The notes below the pieces were generated by a model that saw only the letters and a list, made by a program, of their open reading frames with translations, did no database searches and was not told where the DNA came from. Made by a program: the position numbers and the translations under genes. From Strigops habroptila (Eukaryota > Chordata > Aves > Psittaciformes > Psittacidae): 64,000 nt of DNA. Location of the stretch: positions 18,696,402 through 18,760,401 of the forward strand of contig NC_044301.2 in assembly GCF_004027225.2 (NCBI RefSeq), given 5' to 3'. How positions within the stretch are numbered: position 1 is the first letter of the stretch; every line of letters begins with the position of its first letter. Shown piece by piece: positions 1-30,316 of the stretch.

Positions 1-109
1 ATGGTGATAGAACCATAGCATTTCCACTCCCCATCCCCTGGGATGGTGCTTAGGTGGGTGCTGGCTGGCCCACCCTGGCCCCCAGCCCCAGAGGACTCTC
101 CCCACCCAC

Positions 110-1028
110 CTGGTGTATTTTTGGAAGCCGATTTCCTTGGGGATGGAGAGAGGCAGGATGAGGAGGAAGGCCGTGATGCTGATAGCGAACTTGCAGTGCG
201 TGTACCAGCAGCTGCTCCCAGCTTTCTTGGGCTCTGTCACCAGAGCAGCAATGACTGTGGGGACAACCAGAGTGGTCAGGTTGTCCCCTTCCAGCTGAAG
301 GGACAGCAACGGGTTGGGTTTTGTTCCCCCATGGGACACAGTTACTCTTGTCTTCCTGGTCTCTGATGATGAGGAAAGTGATGCAGGTGCCGAAGGTGTA
401 GATGGCAATGGCCACCTCACACAGCACGCCAGGCACCTTCCCGCAGACGGCCCACACCACCTCCTGGTAGTTGCACTCATTGCTGGCCTGTGAGCAGTAT
501 GCCAGGATGACCAAGCCTCCAATGATGAAAATCAACATGCACTGGGGTGGGGAAGAGACAGGGAGGGGACACTGAGGCAACAGCATGAAGAGGTCCCCAA
601 AGCCACCCCAGGCAGCCACCCCCGAACACACTGAGCATCTCTGGTGCACATCACCCAACAGCTCTTCTTCCCAGGAGCCGGGTCCTCCCCAAGCCCCTTC
701 TGGGGATCCACATGTCACCCCATGCCCCCTCCCTGGGTGGGACAGGGGACTGTTCCTTCCCTACCTCTCACCATCTGCAGTGCGATGCCCACAGCCACAC
801 TGCCGGCCATGCTGAAGGCAGTAGGAAAGTTGAGCAGCCCAGCCCCAAGGGCACAATGAAGACAGCTCCCAAAGCCGACGTGGCCCCCAGACCATTCCCT
901 TGGCTCTCTCCGTTCTTTGTCACCGTCTCCATGCTGGGGCTCTGCAGGAGCCTGGCCCATTCCCTGGCATCGGTGCTCTACTCCCAATCCTTGTAGTCGC
1001 TGTTGATGCTCCCAGTGCCCTGAGCCAC
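110..1028 (-). pseudogene. SLC38A7: SLC38A7 (SNAT7) N-terminal exons, disabled
   Basis: Three minus-strand exons match the lysosomal glutamine/asparagine transporter SLC38A7: 772-1028 (N terminus and first membrane segment), 346-541 (membrane segments with the [10 protein letters not shown] and AIYTFGTC stretches) and 110-254 (ending [11 protein letters not shown]). Splice sites are canonical, and an unusually short intron (255-345) separates the last two. The remaining exons lie left of the window. The first coding exon is broken. The codon in the position of the family start Met is GTG (1026-1028), a TAG stands at 978-980 after DYKDWE, and about 11 nt are missing near 848-852 just before GAGLLNFP, which shifts the frame. 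The next two exons are open; one lacks a codon in the IIIGDQ region. Human SLC38A7 also lies next to GOT2 in this orientation, supporting the identity. I read it as a pseudogene, though assembly error or allelic variation is possible. Confidence 0.85.
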
Positions 1029-1820
1029 TGTCCCTCCCAGGGTGGCACATGCCACCATCCACATCCCACTAGCGCTCCTGCATGAGGCTCCACCGGCTGC
1101 CTCGAGGAGGGTCCTGTGCCAGCGCTGGCTCCATCAGGCAGGGAGGGCAGTGAACGGGCAGGCAGTGTGAGGTGCTTCACTACTCCTAGAAGCAATGAAG
1201 AAGGACATGGTGTTAATTAAGGTCCATTAACAAAGAACAACCTGAGCATCAGATGGGGGCATGGTGGAAATGAGTTCCCTGGGTCTCAGCTCAGTATCAC
1301 AGCATGCACGTGTCCTCACACCAGCAGATACAGCAGAACTCGCCTCTCGTCCCCCAAATGCAGGATGAGGACACTGCTGCCATCAGATGGAGGACTGAGT
1401 AGTGGCTGTGGGGCTGGGGAGCTGCAGCCTCATGGCAGGACTTGCCTTCCTGCAGGCACAAGACCCAGCGTCATGGCTCTCACTTCCTGATTTCCATCCC
1501 CAATTCCTGCAAGCTCTGCAAAAGCCGCAGTGCACATGCTCTTGGATAAAGGTCAAGGCTGGGCTCAACTGGACAACCCAGGCCTGCAGCAGAAACACCG
1601 CGTCACCAGTAAAAGGGCTGGCACCTTCAAGCACACCCCATGGTGCCACCAGCATGAGGCATCTTGGAAGTTTTTGGACCTGAAGACCTGGTGTTTCCAG
1701 CACTGCAGCCCTTGGGGATTGGACAGCCCAGATCTCATCCCAGTGTCTCTGAGCTGGAGATCAACCCTCACAGCCTGGCAGGAATGATCTATGCAGCTAA
1801 GGGAAATCTCTTTTCCAGGG
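1029..1820. other. SLC38A7 5' intron, no recognisable element
   Basis: Single-copy-looking DNA between the first SLC38A7 coding exon and the antisense ERV LTR. I see no exon, repeat tail or open frame worth calling. Confidence 0.5.
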
Positions 1821-2388
1821 TGTCGTGGTTTGAGGCCAGCTGGTAACTCGGAACCATGCAGCTGCTCGCTCACTCCCCCCGCTTCTTCCTCCCCCTGCTC
1901 CCGGAGGGATGGGGAGGAGAATCAGAAGAATGTAACTCCCACGGGTTGAGATAAGAGCAGTCCAGTAACTAAGGTATAATACAAAACCACTACTGCTACC
2001 ACCAATGATAATAATGATTAGTGAAATAACAAGGGGAGAGGATACAATTGCTCACCACCCGCCGACCGATACCCAGCCCGACCCGAGCAGTGATCTGGGC
2101 CTTCCGGGTAACTCCCCCCGGTTTATATACTGGGCATGACATGCTGTGGTATGGAATACCCCTTTGGCTAGTTTGGGTCAGGTGTCCTGTCTCTGCTTCC
2201 TCCCGGCTTCCCCTCCTCCCTGGCAAAGCATGAGACTGAGAAAGTCCTTGGTTGGAATAAACATTACTTAGCAATAACTAAAAACATTGGTGTTATCAGC
2301 GTTGTTCCCAGGCTGAAAGTTAAAAAACACAGCACTGCACCAGCTACTAAGAAGGAGAAAAATGACTGCTATAGCTGAACCCAGGACA
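1821..2388 (-). repeat. Family A LTR (3' LTR of copy A1)
   Basis: 568 bp, beginning TGTCCTGGGTTCAGC and ending CACGACA when read on the minus strand. It has the same layout as the LTRs at 31876, 45466 and 50935, including a TATATAAACNGGGGG promoter-like box and a CTTATC/ATTATT-rich 3' third. Its sequence near the start groups with the LTR subfamily of copy A5. Confidence 0.85.
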
Positions 2389-2816
2389 GTATCCACCCCT
2401 TATTCCATACCATTCATGTCATGCTCAGATCCCACATCTCTCAACACACCATCGCCCCTGTCCCATATATACACATATATATACACCCACACCCACACAC
2501 AGAGAAAGATATCATTCCCTAGTCCATGGACCAATCCCTATAAAATTGCTGAATTCATCCAGTCCATGATGTCAGGCTCCATCTCTTGTAATAGTCTTTC
2601 AGGGCAGGAGGGACGGTGTGTAGTGTTGGGTTGTTACCTGCTGATGATACCGCCAAACTCGTCTGGTCACTGCTGAGCTCGTCTGGTTTCCTCAAAATTC
2701 ATTCTTTGTTGAGGTGATGATTGGAGGGAAGTCAGGGTCAGTTGCTGGCGACCTGAAGATATCTAGCTGGTGGGCTATAAAAGTGTTATAGAGCAGGCAA
2801 CAGCATACAATTGAGT

Positions 2817-5538
2817 TCATTGGCTGATTTCCCCCAAAATCAAATCCCCTTGAGGTACACATCGGACTTCCCCATCTTCCTGCATTACCCACCAAGTATA
2901 TCCAGGTCCCTGAGCAAAAGCAACCCCACGAGTGGGTTTGCCTTTACCTGAAGCAGGTATAACCCAGACTGTCTTCCCTAACAAATTCTTCATGTGAACC
3001 ACAGGAACTTTATCCCCCTCTACAGGACGTAAAAGTTCTGATTGGGCTGGGCCAGCCCTGTTGGCAGATCCCCTAGTGTTGACCAACCAGGTGGCTTTTG
3101 GTAAATGTGTATCCCAGTGTTTGAAAGTCCCACCACCCATTGCTGTCAGGGTAGTTTTTAACAGCCCATTGTACCGTTCAATTTTCCCAGAGGCTGGTGC
3201 ATGGTAGGGGATGTGATATACCCACTCAATGCCATGCTCTTTGGCCCAAGTGTCTATAAGGTTGTTCTGGAAATGAGTCCCATTGTCTGACTCAATTCTC
3301 TCTGGGGTGCCGTGTCACCACAAAACTTGTTTCTCAAGGCCCAGGATAGTGTTCCAAGCAGCAATGTGGGGCACAGCGTATGTTTCCAGCCATCCGGTGG
3401 TTGCTTCCACCATGGTAAGCACATAGCGCTTGCCTTGGCGGGTTGGTGGGAGTGTAATATGGTCAATCTGCCAGGCCTCCCCATACTTGTACTTCATCCA
3501 TTGTCCTCCATACCAGAGAGGCTTTAACCCCTTGGCTTGCTTAATTGCAGCATGTTTCACATTTGTGAATAACCTGGGCAATAGTGTCCATTGTTAAGGC
3601 CACCTCTCGATCACAAGCCCATCTCTATGTTGCATCTCTGCCTTGATGGCCTGAGGTGTCATGGGCCCACTGGGCTAAAAATAATTCACCCTTATGTTGC
3701 CAATCTAAGTCCATCTGAGCCACTTCAATCTTAGCAGCTTTATCCACTTGCTGGTTGTTCTGGTGTTCCTCAGTGGCCTGACTCTTGGGTACATGAGCAT
3801 CTACGTGGCGCACCTTCACCACTAGGTTCTGCACCCGGGCAGTGACATCTTGCCACAATGCAGCAGCCCAGATGGGTTTCCGTGTTGCCAGTTGCTCTGC
3901 TTCCATTCCTGCAACCACCCCCACATTTGCCACCATCCATGAGTCAGTACAGAGATAAAGTACTGGCCATTTTTCTCGTTCAGCAATGTCCAAGGCCAGC
4001 TGGATGGCTTTCATCTCTGCAAACTGACTCCATTCACCCTCTCCTTCAGCAGTTTCTGCATCTTGTTGCAGGGGACTCCACACAGCTGCCTTCCATCTCT
4101 GATGCTTTCCCACAATACAGCAGGACCCATCAGTAAACAAGGCATATTGCTTTTCACTCTCTGACAGTTCATTATATGGTGGGGCCTCTTCAGCATGCGT
4201 CACCTCCTCTTCTGGTGACATCCCAAAATCTTTGCCCTCTGGCCAGTCCATGATGACTTCTAGAATTCCTGGACGACGGGGATTTCCTATTTGAGCTCGT
4301 TGTGTAATTAGTGCGGCCCACTTACTCCATGTAGCATCAGTTGCATGATGGGTAGAGGAGACCCTGCCTTTGAACATCCAGCCCAGCACAGGCAACCAGG
4401 GTGCCAGGAGGAGCTGCGCTTCAGTTCCAATCACTTCTGAGGCAGCTCGAACCCCTTCATAGGCTGCCAGTATCTCTTTTTCAGTGGGAGTATAGCTGGC
4501 CTCGGATCCTTTATATCCCCGACTCCAAAAGCCAAGGGGTCGACCTCGAGTCTCCCCTGGAGCTTTCTGCCAGAGGCCCCAGGTAGGACCATTCTCCCCA
4601 GCTGCGGTATAGAGCACATTTTTCACATCTGGCCCTGCCCAGTCTGGTCCAAGGGCTACTGCATGAACTATTTCTCGTTTAATTTGTTCAAAGGCTTGTT
4701 GTTGCTCAGGGCCCCATTTGAAATCATTCTTCTTCCGGGTCACGTGGTAGAGAGGGCTTACAATCAGACTGTAATTTGGGATGTGCATTCTCCAGAACCC
4801 CACAACACCTAAGAAAGCTTGTGTTTCTTTCTTGTTAGTTGGTGGAGACATTGCTGTTATCTTCTTGATCACGTCTGTGGAGATCTGGCAACGTCCATCT
4901 TGCCATTTTATTCCCAAAAATTGAATCTCCTGTGCAGGTCCCTTGACCTTACTCCGTTTTATGGCAAAACCAGCATTCAGCAGGATTTGGATTATCTTCC
5001 TCCCTTTCTCAAAATCTTCTTCCACTGTATCACCCCACACGATGATGTCATCAATGTATTGCAGGTGTTCTGGAGCTTGCCCCTGTTCCAGTGCAGTCTG
5101 GATCAATCCAGGGCAGATGGTAGGGCTGTGTTTCCACCCCTGGGGCAGTTGGTTCCAAGTGTACTGGACGCCCCTCCAAGTGAAAGCAAACTGTGGCCTG
5201 CATTCTGCTGCCAAAGGGATTGAGAAAAACGCATTGGCAATATCAATTGTGACATACCACTTGGCTGCCTTTGACTCCAGTTCATATTGAAGTTCTAGCA
5301 TGTCCGGTGCAGCAGCACTCAATGGTGGTGTGACTTTGTTCAGGCCATGATAGTGTACGGTTAGTCTCCACTCTCCATTAGACTTTTGCACTGGCCATAT
5401 GGGGCTATTAAAAGGTGAGCGGGTCCTGCTGATCACTCCTTGGCTCTCCAGTCTACGGATTAGCTTATGGATGGGAATAGAGGTGTCTCGGTTGGTGCGA
5501 TATTGCTGCCAGTGCACTGTTGTGGTCGCAATTGGCAC
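2817..5538 (-). pseudogene. Family A pol remnant (RT, RNase H, integrase)
   Basis: On the minus strand the order is reverse transcriptase with LPQGW and a YIDD catalytic box, connection/thumb, RNase H (LFTDGSC and a later TDSW), then integrase with an SDNGTHF core and the PASGKIE glutamate motif. The reading frame is long (3625-5538) but ends in a stop within the integrase zinc region. Further stops break the integrase into pieces at 3315-3581 and 2817-3140. There is no env behind it. The family is ERVL-like in lacking env and in its 5-bp target duplications, although its primer site is lysine-type, so the class assignment is tentative. Not functional. Confidence 0.8.
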
Positions 5539-5589
5539 AGGACACAGGGAAATCTCTTTATTTTTCCCTAGACAGTGTCTCCAAAGACC

Positions 5590-6190
5590 CTTCCGGACCA
5601 GCCCGCTCTTTGCCTGCAGGCTGCTCAAACCCCATGCTTGTGCCGGAAATCCTCTTCAAAGCCTTCGGGGCGTGGGGGGGAACCCCGCAGGCCTGCGCTA
5701 GGGGTCCCCGGGCCGGTGGGTCCGCGACGGCCCCGTTACACCCCGACCCTGCGAGCCGGCGGGTCCACGGCGGCCCCAGTACACCCCGACCCTGCGAGCC
5801 GGCGCCGCTCCGAGGGTGACTCCACAGCTCCACGCCCGCCCCGCTCCGGGAGGGGCAGGTTCCGGGGCCGGTGTGGAGCACCCCGCGATCCCCGGGGATG
5901 CCACAGCAGGTCGCTGGGCTCCCCGCACCCCCCGCTCTGGTTACCCCCGTGTCCCGGCCCGCTCACCACCCACTCCATTCCGCTCCAGCCCCGCTCACCG
6001 CCCGCTCCGCTCCGGCCCCGCCCCACCCGCGGCACACCGGGGGTTGGACCGCGACCCCGCCCGCACCGGGGTGCGGCGGCGGGGCTGGGGGGAGGCAGCG
6101 CTGCTCCGGGTATGGAACGAGGCCCCAGGCGAGGTGCGAGGGCTCGATGCAACCTGGGGAGGTCGCAGCACCGGGGACAACATCAACAGC
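5590..6190 (-). promoter_or_regulatory. CpG island, probable SLC38A7 promoter/first exon
   Basis: A strongly GC- and CpG-rich block unlike its flanks. It lies between the GOT2 3' end and the first SLC38A7 coding exon, where a non-coding first exon and promoter of SLC38A7 would be expected. No TATA box is obvious. The open frames crossing it on both strands reflect base composition. The role is inferred from position. Confidence 0.5.
5718..5803. repeat. 43-bp tandem duplication in the CpG island
   Basis: Two adjacent 43-bp units (5718-5760 and 5761-5803) sharing GGGTCC...CACCCCGACCCTGCGAGCCGGC, with a few differences in the first half. Confidence 0.8.
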
Positions 6191-6219
6191 ATCAGCCACA
6201 GCAGTGGCACGGAAATCGG

Positions 6220-6225
6220 TTTATT
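6220..6225 (-). terminator. Candidate GOT2 polyadenylation signal
   Basis: TTTATT on the plus strand reads AATAAA on the minus strand. It is the first such hexamer I find below the GOT2 stop codon, implying a 3' UTR of about 1.5 kb (6200-7770) that would include a CR1 tail. No transcript evidence. Confidence 0.4.
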
Positions 6226-6422
6226 GCAGGAATCAGAGCAAGCAGAGGGCATCAGGCCATGTAAACAATCATTGCCATACAAGCGCAAACCGTCTTATTG
6301 GGGAGCAGCAGGAGCCTCCAGCCCTCCTCGGGATGTGTGAGCGGCTCCTCTCAGCCTGGCTCTGAGGAGAACACAGCGGCTCTGGGTGGGAATGAGGAAG
6401 GAAGACTGCTCTGCTGAATGAC

Positions 6423-6590
6423 AGAATCATTCTAGGGAATGGTTTGGGTTGGAAGGGACCTTAAAGCTCATCCGGTTCCAACCCCCTGCCATGGGCAGAG
6501 ACACCTTCCACTAGAGCAGGTTGCTCCAAGCCCCATCCAACTTGGCCTTGAACACTGCCAGGGATGGGGCAGCCGCAAGGCCCTGGTGCA
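6423..6590 (-). mobile_element. CR1 LINE 3' tail
   Basis: Starts with AGAATCATTCTAGGG and continues GGTTGGAAGGGACCTTAAAG, then the CTTGGCCTTGAACACTGCC block, which is the reverse complement of the avian CR1 3' end. It falls in the presumed GOT2 3' UTR. The rest of 6230-7770 shows no other recognisable element. Confidence 0.85.
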
Positions 6591-7770
6591 AAGGGGAAAG
6601 GTGCCAGTGTGTGGAGAAAGCTCAGGCAGACTCAGAGTTTATCCCCCCCGCGGTGAATGAGAAACTCCATCGTGCTCCAGTGGTTGAGTACAGGGCTGAC
6701 GGCCTCCAGGAACTCACACAACACCTACACCTTCAACACTGTAGACTTCAACTTCAGCTCCATGACACCAACTCCCACCTGGGGGACTCGCAGCCCACCC
6801 ACTCCATGCTCTTGAGGCACACATGGGAATTGCCCTCCCGCTGCATGGGATCCTCAGGAGATGAGTGTGTCATTGGCCAGACCAGATCCTCTGTGCTGGC
6901 ACATCTCTGAGAGGGAACATCTGATGCGTGTCAGGAACAGGATCCTGCTGTGCAATGACAGGATGAAGTCCCCAGCTCAACACAGCCATGGGGGTGGACC
7001 TCTTGATTCACGGCTTTGGGACCCATACAAGGACTCTGCTCTGCAGGGGGGGCTGCTGGGGTTGGGATGGGGATGGAAGAGGCAGAGACCAACAGAGTGG
7101 TTTTCAGACGAGGTTCTTATTGGGAGGAGAGGGTGAGCAAGTGTTTCACCTCAAGGTACAGGATTGAAGTGAGAAGTGGGCAGGTTTAGAGGAGGGACGC
7201 TGCTCTGCCCCACACACCAATGCCCCTGTGAATTATACCTGAAAGGAGATTCCCAGATGGAAAGAGCAAAGCAGCAATTGAGCTGATTTTAGTAGTGAGC
7301 AGTCCTCAGAGCTTTGGTGCTGCCCAGCCCCAGGTAAGGAGGATGGAGCCTGGTAGAAGCAGGGACTGTGAGGTCAGAGGAGCATGCCTGAGCAGCCCTA
7401 ACACTCAGCCCCCAGGTCCCCTCCCGCTGCATCACAAAGCCTTCTCCTGGAGAACTGAGCATGGGGGAGACTCTGGTACCTCCACTGGTAGGATGGCAGC
7501 ATGAAGCTGGTGCTTCTTCCAGCTCGTGAGGGTGCTGGGGCTGATGGACAGCAGGGGAGAATGGCTGTGACAAGCGGGAGCCAGCAACACTGTCCCTGCT
7601 CCACACTGCAGGGTGGTTTTGACTAGGCTTCTACAACAACTTATCTACAAGATACGTTCAGCAGCAGTGTCGAGTGCTGTGCTTGGATGTATTCTGCTTC
7701 TTTCCTTTCCCTCCCCATCTTCGACTGGTGGGGAAGGGAAAGCTGCCAGCTCCAGGGCACACACCTGTCT

Positions 7771-26232
<18,462 letters not shown>

Positions 26233-26365
26233 GACGGAGAGCGGACACCTCACACCACTGCCACGGCTCCGCGCATGCGGCTCCCCGCGACGGGCGGTAC
26301 CGACACGCGCGCCCTGGCGGACGGGAGGGTTCGCTGCAGCCGGGCCGCCCGGTCCTGCGCCGCGC

Positions 26366-26930
26366 TGGGCTGTACTGGAGAGTATCGGGCTATGCTGGGC
26401 TGCACTGGGGTGTACTGGAGTGTATTGGGCTGTACTGGGCTGCCCTGGGCTGTATTGGACTGCACTGGGGTGTACTGGGCTGGGATATGGAAGTCTGTAT
26501 TGTATCGTACTAGGCTGCACAGCACTGTACTGGGCTGTGCTCAAATGTATAGGACTGTACAGCACCAGACAGGGCAATACAGGTCTGTATAGGGTGTTAT
26601 TGGGCCACACTGGGCTATACAGGACTGTACTGCACCATATTGGGCTGCACAGGTCTGTACTGAGCCATACAGGGCTGTACCGGGCCATACTGGGCTGTAC
26701 CTGGCCATATGGGGCCATACAGGGCTATGCAGGACTGTATTGGGCCATGCTGGGCTATATGGGGGTGTACTTGACTGTATAGGACTGCACTGCACAATAC
26801 TGGGCTGTACTGACCCAAACTGGGCCATACGGGACTGTACTGGGCTGTGCTGGGTTATACATGGCCATATAGGACTACACTGCACCATACTGGGTTGTAC
26901 AGGGCTGAACTGGGCCATACCGGAAGGAGG
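26366..26930. repeat. 10-11-bp minisatellite immediately upstream of GOT2
   Basis: More than forty imperfect units of the type CTGGGCTGTA / CTGGGCCATA over ~560 bp. They start about 130 bp upstream of the GOT2 start codon. It occupies most of the spacer between GOT2 and the 3' end of CALB2. Confidence 0.85.
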
Positions 26931-27054
26931 GGCACAACCCTTGGGGACTCTCCCCCCCATCAGCTGCGTGAGGGTCAGGGTGTGGGTCCCACTGCTCCTG
27001 TCCCCCCAGCCCATGGCTGCAGCAGGAGTGGGCTCTGCTCTACCAGTACTTGAC

Positions 27055-27060
27055 TTTATT
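27055..27060 (-). terminator. Candidate CALB2 polyadenylation signal
   Basis: AATAAA on the minus strand, about 230 nt after the CALB2 stop codon. A normal position for a short 3' UTR. Confidence 0.55.
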
Positions 27061-27289
27061 TGTAAACTCTCTTTGGTCAACCAGAAAAACCTCAAGAAAA
27101 GACCAAAACAACCCCCCAAAATTATATAGATCATGAAACCAACCAGGATAATGGGGCGAAATTAAGAGTTTGCCCCCAAAATTTGGACCCAAGAGCTGCT
27201 GGGGGAGTGCTGCACTGGTGGGTGCTCCCCTGTTGTGCTTGGTTTTTGGGGAGGAGGAGGTGCATGGAGTGGGGTGCGGTGGGATGGTC

Positions 27290-30200
27290 CTACATGGGGG
27301 GCTTACTGCAGAGCACAATCTCCAGTTCCTTGTGGTAGAGCTTTCCCCCATTGGACAGGTTCATGATGTTCTTCCTGTAGTTGGTGAGCTGCTGGATGCT
27401 CATCTCCTGCAAGGAAGGAGGAGAGGGGGGAGGTGGTGGGAGCTGGGGACTCTGTTTCTCCCAGGGGAGCACCCCTAGGTTGGGGACATCCCCCTCTCCA
27501 TGGGTTGGCACCTGGACCAGCATCTCTCCTGGTCCCTGGGGAGCGTGGACACAGCAGGTGGGAGATGCTGCTGGGAGAGGGGAGGATGCACAAGGGCATC
27601 TGGGGGGCACCCAGGCTCTGTCCCCCACTTACTTTCTTATTTTTCTCATACAGGTCTTTCAAAAGTACGTCCAGCTCATTCTCATTGATGAAGCCACTTC
27701 CATCCTGGATAACGAGGGAGAAACATCAGCAGGGAGAAGGACATGAGCCTCACCACCCTGGGCATGGGTGCGGGGGGGCACCCCCAGCACTCACACCCCA
27801 CATTGGAGCAGGAAATTGACCCAACTAAAACCACATGGGTTTGGGTTGGGTTTTTTTTCTCAAGTTGTATTTATTTGGGTCAGTTTCCTGGGATCTGGCT
27901 CCCTACCTTGTCATAGAAGGTGAAGATGGCATTGAACTCCTTCGAGGACCACTTCATCCCCTGGAAAGCAGCATGGGACACCGGGGTGTGAGGGAGGGGA
28001 CAAGGTGCGAGCAGGGAACAGGATTTGTTTAATCTTTAATTATTATTATTATTATTATTAGTTTTATTTTGCCTGAAACTTCAGAAGGAAGTTTTCTTGC
28101 ACAGGCAAAAGTCTGAAAGACAAGAGGGGCAGGATGAGTGGGAAGCAGCAGGGAAAAGACACTTTTTAAACCAAAATGACTCTTGGATACGATGAGGGGT
28201 GATGGTTTTAAACTAAAAGAGGGAGATTCAGGCTGGATGTGAGGAAGAAATTTTGTACAATGAGGGTGGTAAAATACTGGCACAGGTTGCCCAGAGAGGT
28301 GGTGGCTGCCCCATCCCTGGAGACATTCAAGGCCAGGCTGGATGTGGTTCTGGGCAACCTGATCTAGTTGAAGATGTCTCTGCTCCCTGCAGGGGGTTCG
28401 ACTAGATGAGCTTTGAAGGTCCCTTCCAACCCAAACCATTCTAGGATTCTATGACTCTTCGCTCTGAAACACAAGCAAATTAAAAAAGAAAACTCCTCCG
28501 AAGCTGGAGCAGATGTGAGTGTTTCAGGGTGTCTTTCCCTCCCCACCACTTCCTTCTCACCACCCATGACCTTACCAGGACATCTCCGAGAGGCCCGGCT
28601 TCCTGTTGCTGTTCATGTCGAACATCTGCAGCTGCCAGGACACAAGCAGCACCCATCACCTCCTCCTCTCCCTCCCACCCACCGGGGGGTGCTGAGACCC
28701 CGGGGAGAGACCTGCCCTGCCCTGGAAGAACTGTGGTCCCCTGGGATGAGGTCCCACTTATGATCTATGTGTACTCCTGCAGCTTGGGCTCATCGTAGGG
28801 CCGGTTCGCCTTCTTCAGCAGGTCTGACAGGTAGCCCTGGAAGGAGAGGGCTGTGCTGGCTGTCCCCATCCCCAGTGGTCTCAGCAGTGATGCCCCACGA
28901 CCAGGGACCTGGCTGAGCCCAAACCCTGCCCATAGCCCACCTTGAGCTCGTTGGCTTTGATGTAGCCACTGCAATGTGTCATACCTGTGCCAAGCCTGTG
29001 AAGCAACCACCTTGAACGTTGGTGTGGGCTCGTGTCCCATGTTCCCCCCAGCACATGTGTACCCCCCTAAGCGCCACTTAGAGCTTTTCCCACCACCCTG
29101 GAAGAGCTGGTGGTGGTCTCACCAGTGCCACACGTTCTCCCTTGGGGCTGGATACTTTTGGTCAGCCCCAAGCCAAGAGTTCAAGCACTGTTATCCTCAC
29201 CCCAGCATGCAAGGCCAGGCTTTAATACTTGATTGCATCCCCCATTAAACAATAGCACCCACTTAACCCCCTCCATGCCATGGGGTGCTCCTCTTTCAGC
29301 CATCACCTCCACCCTGGGTTCATTTTCCAAGCACATCCCACTCCAACCCCAGCCATGTTTCGGTCCCCATGGGCAATTTCTCTCCTGTCCTGCAGATGGG
29401 TTCACCCTGTGCAAGGGCATGGCGAGGTTTTCGGGTGGCCCAGAGCAGAGTTGTCTGCTTCAGCACATCCCTTGGGCACTAAGGACCAACCACCCCGGAC
29501 TGGGAATATACAAAACCAGCTCCAAATCACTGCAGGTCACCTTGCCTGGAGACTGGGATGAGGTCCCCGGCTGCCCTGAGAGGTGTTCAAGGGATGCTGA
29601 GGACTGGGAAAATTCATCACAGTCCTGCTCTCCCCCCCCCAAACCAGCACCACCTCCCAATGCTGACTTAAAGCCAAGAATTTGGGGGAGATCAGGAGAG
29701 GTTTGGGCAATGCCAGCTCCCAGTTGCACCAGGGAAGCAAATCCCACAGGGAGCCCTGGCACAGCCTGCCCTGCTCACCTCCATGAACTCTGAGCTAGAG
29801 CTCACATGCTGGTGGAAATACAGCAGGAAATTCTCCTCCGTGGGCAGGATCTGGGTCAGCTGCGGGGAACATGAGCATCGGGGGGAGGACATGAGCACTG
29901 GGGGGGGACACAAGCACCAGGGAGGACACGAGCACCCCATGGTCTCTCACCATCACCTCTGCCATCTCAATTTTGCCATTGGTGTTTTTGTTGTACTTGT
30001 GCATGAACTCCTTCATCTTGTCACCCAAGTTGTTGTTCTTTGAGTCCTGCGGGCAAGGAGAGGTGATGGGAGCATTTATCCCCCCTCCCCATGCTGGTGT
30101 TCCCCCTTGTTCCCTCCCGGAGGTGACCCAGTCCTGCTCCTCAGTGCCACTCCCAAAGGAGACAGGTCTGACCTAAGCCTGAACCTTCAGGAAAGAGGGA

Positions 30201-30316
30201 ATGGGAGAAGGAGGGAACAAAACCAGGAGAGGCCCTTACCACACCCACCCCCTTCCTCGTGCTTTCCAGCTCCTGGAAGAAGTTTTCCAGCTCTTTGCCT
30301 TCGATGTAGCCATTTC
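27290..30316 (-). pseudogene. CALB2: CALB2 (calretinin), exons 2-11, disabled
   Basis: Calretinin is a six-EF-hand cytosolic calcium buffer of neurons. Exons in transcript order: 30240-30316 (NGYIEGKELENFFQEL), 29957-30046, 29779-29859 (ILPTEENFLL), 28941-28995, 28760-28836 (RPYDEPKLQEYT), 28576-28631, 28073-28112 (LLPVQENFLLKFQ), 27907-27960, 27633-27704 and 27290-27406 (ending VLCSKPPM). Order and sizes match the family. Lesions: the EF3 exon is 55 nt, not 57, so it shifts frame; TAG replaces the glutamine after EYT (28765-28767) and the donor after it lacks GT; the codon split between 28576 and 28112 reads TG/A, a stop; the donor of the 40-nt exon is GC; the EF5 loop has Arg at the invariant Gly. 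Exons at both ends look normal. Most likely a unitary pseudogene or decayed duplicate. Confidence 0.88.
28190..28458 (+). mobile_element. CR1 LINE 3' tail in CALB2
   Basis: Sense CR1 end (CAGGCTGGATGTGAGGAAGAA, then ATTCTAGGATTCTATGACT) between two CALB2 exons. An (ATT)n run lies just beside it at 28038-28062, close to the GC-donor exon. Confidence 0.88.

Larger units (their letters stand above)
1821..5538 (-). mobile_element. Family A ERV, copy A1 (3' half of a provirus)
   Basis: An antisense provirus fragment. Its complete 3' LTR is 1821-2388. The internal part runs from the 3' untranslated region through integrase, RNase H and reverse transcriptase, and similarity to the other family A copies stops at about 5538. 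Upstream pol, gag and the 5' LTR are absent. A short TATA/CACACC simple repeat (about 2466-2503) lies in the 3' untranslated part. The element sits in the 5' intron of SLC38A7, in the same strand orientation as the gene, with its truncated end about 50 bp from a CpG island. Confidence 0.85.

Noticed and set aside
255-345. Frameshift in SLC38A7 after DQEDK
   Set aside because: The apparent shift is a short intron: GACAAGA/GTAACT donor and CCCCACAG acceptor restore the KIIAALV frame.
2466-2503. Short tandem repeat as a CRISPR or satellite
   Set aside because: It is a simple TA/CACACC microsatellite inside the ERV 3' region; no spacer structure.
5575-6264. Long open frames on both strands in the CpG island
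   Set aside because: Pro/Arg/Gly-rich, no similarity recognised, overlapping frames on both strands; explained by GC content.
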